This document shows, one piece after another, positions 30,244-33,546 of a stretch of DNA of 33,546 nt. How positions within the stretch are numbered: the stretch's first letter is position 1; each line of letters begins with the position of its first letter. The notes beneath the pieces were generated by a model that did no database searches, was not told the DNA's origin, and saw only the letters and a program-made list of their open reading frames with translations. Both the position numbers and the translations under genes were made by a program. This DNA comes from Podaxis mareebaensis (lineage: Eukaryota > Basidiomycota > Agaricomycetes > Agaricales > Agaricaceae), in the NCBI GenBank assembly GCA_018524725.1, contig JAEUWP010000267.1:1-33546 (forward strand), read 5' to 3'.

Positions 30244-30785
30244 ATGGGCCCTACTCCCATCATGGACCTAGCCAACACTAGACCAGATCTGCGAGTAGAC
30301 TGCAAATCTATGTCAGGAGATATGCCCAAACATGGTGATCAGGATAGCAACCTAGATCTTAAAGGCCCACAGATTGGAGAGAGGAAACTGCTCCATCTAA
30401 AGCAATTTAGACAGATTGTAGGAACCTTGGTGAACCCGGAAAACAACTGCAACCTACTCCAGACCAATAACAAAGGGCAGAGCCAATCCTTGAATGCCTG
30501 GATAACTGGCCATTATCTTGGACAACAAGTAAAGGAGAAAAGCACCCACATCAAGCACTAGACCAGCTGTGGGAGACAATAGCCATGCTGTGGAATAACT
30601 CTAAGCCATGTACAAAGAAAGAGTATCTGATTGAAGGGTAACTGGAAAGGAAAGATAGACCCCTAGCACAAGTGTGGATTTTGCACACTACAGGAATCAT
30701 CCACCATCCAGAAGCACAACTGGATTCAAGAAAGATTAAAGCCATACTGCAAGAAATCCCAGAGATACTCGGAATCAAGATAGGA
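30244..30785 (+). pseudogene. Unidentified coding relic
   Basis: An open stretch of 105 codons (to 30561) is followed, after a one-base shift, by a second protein-like stretch (DQLWETIAMLWNNSKPCTKK, then AQVWILHTTGIIHHPE and ILQEIPEILGIKIGF). Hydrophobic spacing suggests real former coding sequence, perhaps retroelement gag, but no diagnostic motif is present. From 30786 to 31029 I see nothing definable. Confidence 0.28.
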
Positions 30786-31029
30786 TTTTGTCCAAGCTAG
30801 TCAGCAACCACCCCACAACACCTTCATCACCACAGATTCTTCAATGCCACCCTGTTCTCAGGAAAAGGAAAGCAGCGAGCTCAGACTGAGCCCAATCCTG
30901 ACCAATCTTCCTCCTCACAATCCAGAAAATCCAAACAACCCTGACAACACCAACTGACCCCGCCCTCAGATCCCTCACTTCGGCTTCATACCTGCTCACC
31001 AGAGCAAACCCCATATTCACCACCCCCAC

Positions 31030-32388
31030 TGTTATGGCCTAAACTGTTTTCAGTCATGAAAGTGGTACTTAGATTATAATACAATCAAGTTTTACAGCTA
31101 GAATAACAGACTATGAACCCACACTAGAAAAGGCCACAGCACCTCACAAGGGTTAACCCAGTAGTATAATCTAGGCACCTAGATTGGGAAAACTGTACTG
31201 ACTAGATGCATCCATAAGCCATTGATTCAGTGTTATCACTGAAGTCAGGATTATATTATTGAGAACTATTCATCAATAACAACCTTGCAAGGATCCTTTC
31301 TTGTGCAAGTGACACTAGGGATTATCTCATTCAGTAGTATGCTTAGCTGCCACTATGTACCAGAGACCTAGCTCAGCTATGACCTCAGCAGATGGAGTCC
31401 GAGTCAGAAGAGAGAACTACCTAACTAAGGGATCAACGCATCATCTCAGTAGAAGTGATTCATTGACCTCGTGAGATGCCAAAACCATGCGACTCATTAA
31501 CAGTCAGTGATTCAAATCAGCTTAGCAAGAAATGCAGAGAATGAAGATTCATAATACTATTGAGTCAGAAATGGCAAAGGGTATTACACATGCAGTAGAC
31601 TTGGTCAGTGAAAGCTGGTAAATATCATACACGTGTACTTTATCAGTCCATGTGTCCAGTAGAAACACATATGTGTCCCCTATCAGAACACCCTATTGGG
31701 CAGAGAACAATGTAGATTATAAATTATATGACTCTGTACTTGTACATGTAATCCTTTATTGAGTCAGAACATTGTAACACTAGATTGTAATCATTCCCCA
31801 ACTGATAATATAAAAACCCCTCAGTGACACAAGGTGAAGCAAGGGAATTCCTGCCGAGCTTCACTTAGAGGGTTGTTGTATATTTGACAATCATTGAAGT
31901 GATAGTTAAGCATTTATAGGAGTTTTCTTCAGTCAATGTGACCTACTAGCAAGAGCCAGAACAAAGACCCAGTAGTTCCCTCAGAAGTTTCCACAAGTTG
32001 AGAATCAGAAGTTAGCCTTAGCAGGGTTAACTAGGAGTACATTGCAGCTGTGTATCACCAGTCAGAGCACTCATCGATACGAGTCGGTATATTTCTGGTA
32101 GTAGTGAGGGATTGCTCTTGCTACCTTCGGTTCTTTGGTACTTGTGTATCATAGTGATGCTACATCAGAGACTTGTCAATTTAAGAACAAACAGTCTAGT
32201 TCAGTCTTGAACTAGGGAATCATTGAGACCACCTTGCGACAGCATCCAGAAGTCCTCACATCAAGTGAAGATAGCACCAAGCACATACACATTCCCCACT
32301 CCTTCACAACTCTTTTACTTACCTTTTTACATTCCTAGCGAATGTTTCAATCTTGCATCACTTTATTATCCCTTTCATTTCTGAATCA
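31030..32388 (+). repeat. 5' LTR of the Gypsy-like element
   Basis: Starts TGTTATGG and ends CTGAATCA. Limits are set by comparison with the solo copy, since similarity stops at both ends. It contains TATAAATTATATG near 31718, a plausible TATA region, with the same motif in the solo LTR. Confidence 0.75.
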
Positions 32389-32641
32389 GAGTCCCCCATG
32401 AACTTGCTAGGGTGTGGCTTTTGGTAATACTATTTTATATTTCACTTCACATTATCACCTTTATCTGTTATATTCTATAGTAATCCATTTGCTGCCCCAT
32501 CATCTGGAGCCCACCATGAGGGGGAGTTTCAGTTTTGATTGAGGTAGTAGTGTGATACTTTTTATTTTCTTTTATTTTCGTTTTATTTCCAGTCTAGCGA
32601 CCATACATCTGTACAGGGGCAACCCATACTACAGAGCAAAG
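32389..32641 (+). other. Leader between LTR and gag
   Basis: Primer-binding-site position. I see no convincing match starting TGG directly after the LTR; the nearest is TGGAGCCCACC near 32504. T-rich at 32440-32480 and 32555-32590. The gag frame may already be open from about 32582. Confidence 0.4.
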
Positions 32642-33546
32642 AGGTCTTTTACAGACTTAGTAGACAATGAGTGAGTCACTGCACTGGAACAGGGCAGAAG
32701 AACGTGAAATTCGCAGAGAGCCAGTTTATCACTGATATTAGACAACCCAGAGCATCCCTTAGGTCGCCTGATTAGAAGGTCACGAGCACCATCTAGCATC
32801 CCTTTGAATACCAGTTCTACAGAAATAAAAATAGAGCTTGGTTCATTATCTGAACCAAGTATTTCATTTGATCCTACAATGACCAGTAGACAGACAATAC
32901 CAGGTCAATTCGACCCATTCATGAGTACCAGTTCACAACCACAATATTTGGTGTGACTGTTGAATAATAACCCAACCAGTACTACCAGTCACACGAACTC
33001 CAGCAGCAAAATGACAAAGGCACCACACATGCCTCAGCCATTCACTAATGGTGCACCCAGATGGGATGGACACTTGTCCACCCTTAAAGATTACATATGG
33101 TGATTAAACAGCCATTTTGAAATATCAGAGGTCAATAATGACACTGAGAAAATTAAGTGGGCTGTTCACTATTTAGAACCAGAACTACATGAAGAATGGG
33201 TCAGTCTACCTGAATACACAGGTGCAGACTGGGACATATTCACATGTAAGATTAACAAAGATTATGGAGGTGCTCTTAATGATGACCAAGGTCATGTTGA
33301 GGATCTTCATAACCTGTGTAGAGAATACAGCGGCATCACACTACATGATGCAGATGATCTAATTGCTTTCAAAAGAAAGTTTAATTATATTGCAAATAAA
33401 TGTCTAGTGGATCCCACAGTAGTATCTAACAGAGAATTAGTCGAAGTGTTCATCAGGATGCTCAGCCCCGACTTCTGTGATGCCTTGAATACCAGACTTA
33501 GTATTCAAGGAACACTAAAAGTTAATCAGCAAGGCAAGAGCCATGC
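32642..33546 (+). pseudogene. Gag of the Gypsy-like element (partial, four in-frame TGAs)
   Basis: A single frame runs off the window end with stops at 32672, 32705, 32954 and 33101, all TGA. After 33000 it has the layout of basidiomycete retroelement gag: MPQPFTNGAPRWDGHLSTL, a basic/helical HFEISEVNNDTEKIKWAV segment, then LEPELHEEWVSLPEYTGADW and a long helical domain (AFKRKFNYIANKC, VSNRELVEVFIRML). The codon before LNSHFE is TGA where a basic residue would fit, suggesting lost CGA. The start codon is uncertain; candidates are ATG at 32667 (other frame) and 32879 (in frame). No zinc knuckle has been reached yet. Confidence 0.65.

Larger units (their letters stand above)
31030..33546 (+). 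mobile_element. Ty3/Gypsy-like LTR retrotransposon, 5' LTR and partial gag, truncated by window end
   Basis: A 1359-bp LTR (31030-32388) is followed by a leader and a gag-type frame still open at the end of the window. The same LTR is found as a solo copy at 10570-11907 in reverse. Pol, if present, lies beyond 33546. Assignment to Ty3/Gypsy rests only on the gag style. Confidence 0.72.

Noticed and set aside
30239..30260. LTR start at GGGTGTAATGGGCCC
   Set aside because: No matching LTR end or polypurine tract could be identified.

Overview
This window looks like a transposable-element graveyard from a mushroom-forming fungus (Basidiomycota, Agaricomycetes). The evidence is a set of Tad1-like LINEs with a gag-type ORF1 and an endonuclease-RT-RNase H ORF2, a Plavaka/tnp2-type DNA transposase relic, an LTR starting TGTAAGGGCACGCCCTTACA, and a relic of a protein type I associate with Agaricomycetes. 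I cannot name the genus. I found no housekeeping gene, tRNA, rRNA or CRISPR array.

Layout. (1) 1-10568: interior and 3' LTR of a non-autonomous LTR element with one long + strand ORF of unknown function (77-2435 continuing at 9394-9976). A 6.9 kb, nearly intact LINE (copy 1, 2436-9378, minus strand) is inserted in it, flanked by a 15-bp target-site duplication (TSD). (2) 10570-11907: a 1.34 kb solo LTR (minus) of a second LTR family, whose 5' LTR and gag begin at 31030. (3) 12135-13353: a decayed Plavaka-type transposase. (4) 13.8-19.7 kb: mostly unassigned relics, with a motif cluster, an AT-rich ATATC island and a pair of ~270-bp inverted arms. (5) 19728-21822: LINE copy 2, both ends present but with only ORF1 and a 3' UTR, and a perfect 15-bp TSD. 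(6) 23510-24683: relic of an uncharacterised Agaricomycete gene. (7) 24699-28810: LINE copy 3 (5'-truncated) with LINE copy 4 (25017-26983) nested inside and a perfect 15-bp TSD. (8) 28816-29631: another unknown ORF resembling in style the first LTR element's ORF. (9) 31030-33546: 5' LTR and partial gag of a probable Ty3/Gypsy element, running off the window.

Two signals stand out. First, the LTR element of region 1 is packed with short perfect inverted repeats. I count 16 stems of 8-10 bp with loops of 14 bases or less in about 3.6 kb, roughly twenty times a simple chance expectation, in coding sequence, 3' non-coding sequence and LTR alike. Second, almost all internal stops in the degraded ORFs (7, 8, 4 and 1 in four ORFs) are TGA, with no internal TAA or TAG. 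This is the expected signature of CGA to TGA decay at methylated CpG. The two signals meet: at three TGAs the opposite hairpin arm still has the G that would pair with the original C. Together they give a relative history: LTR element, then LINE insertions, then methylation-driven decay, with LINE copy 1 the youngest.
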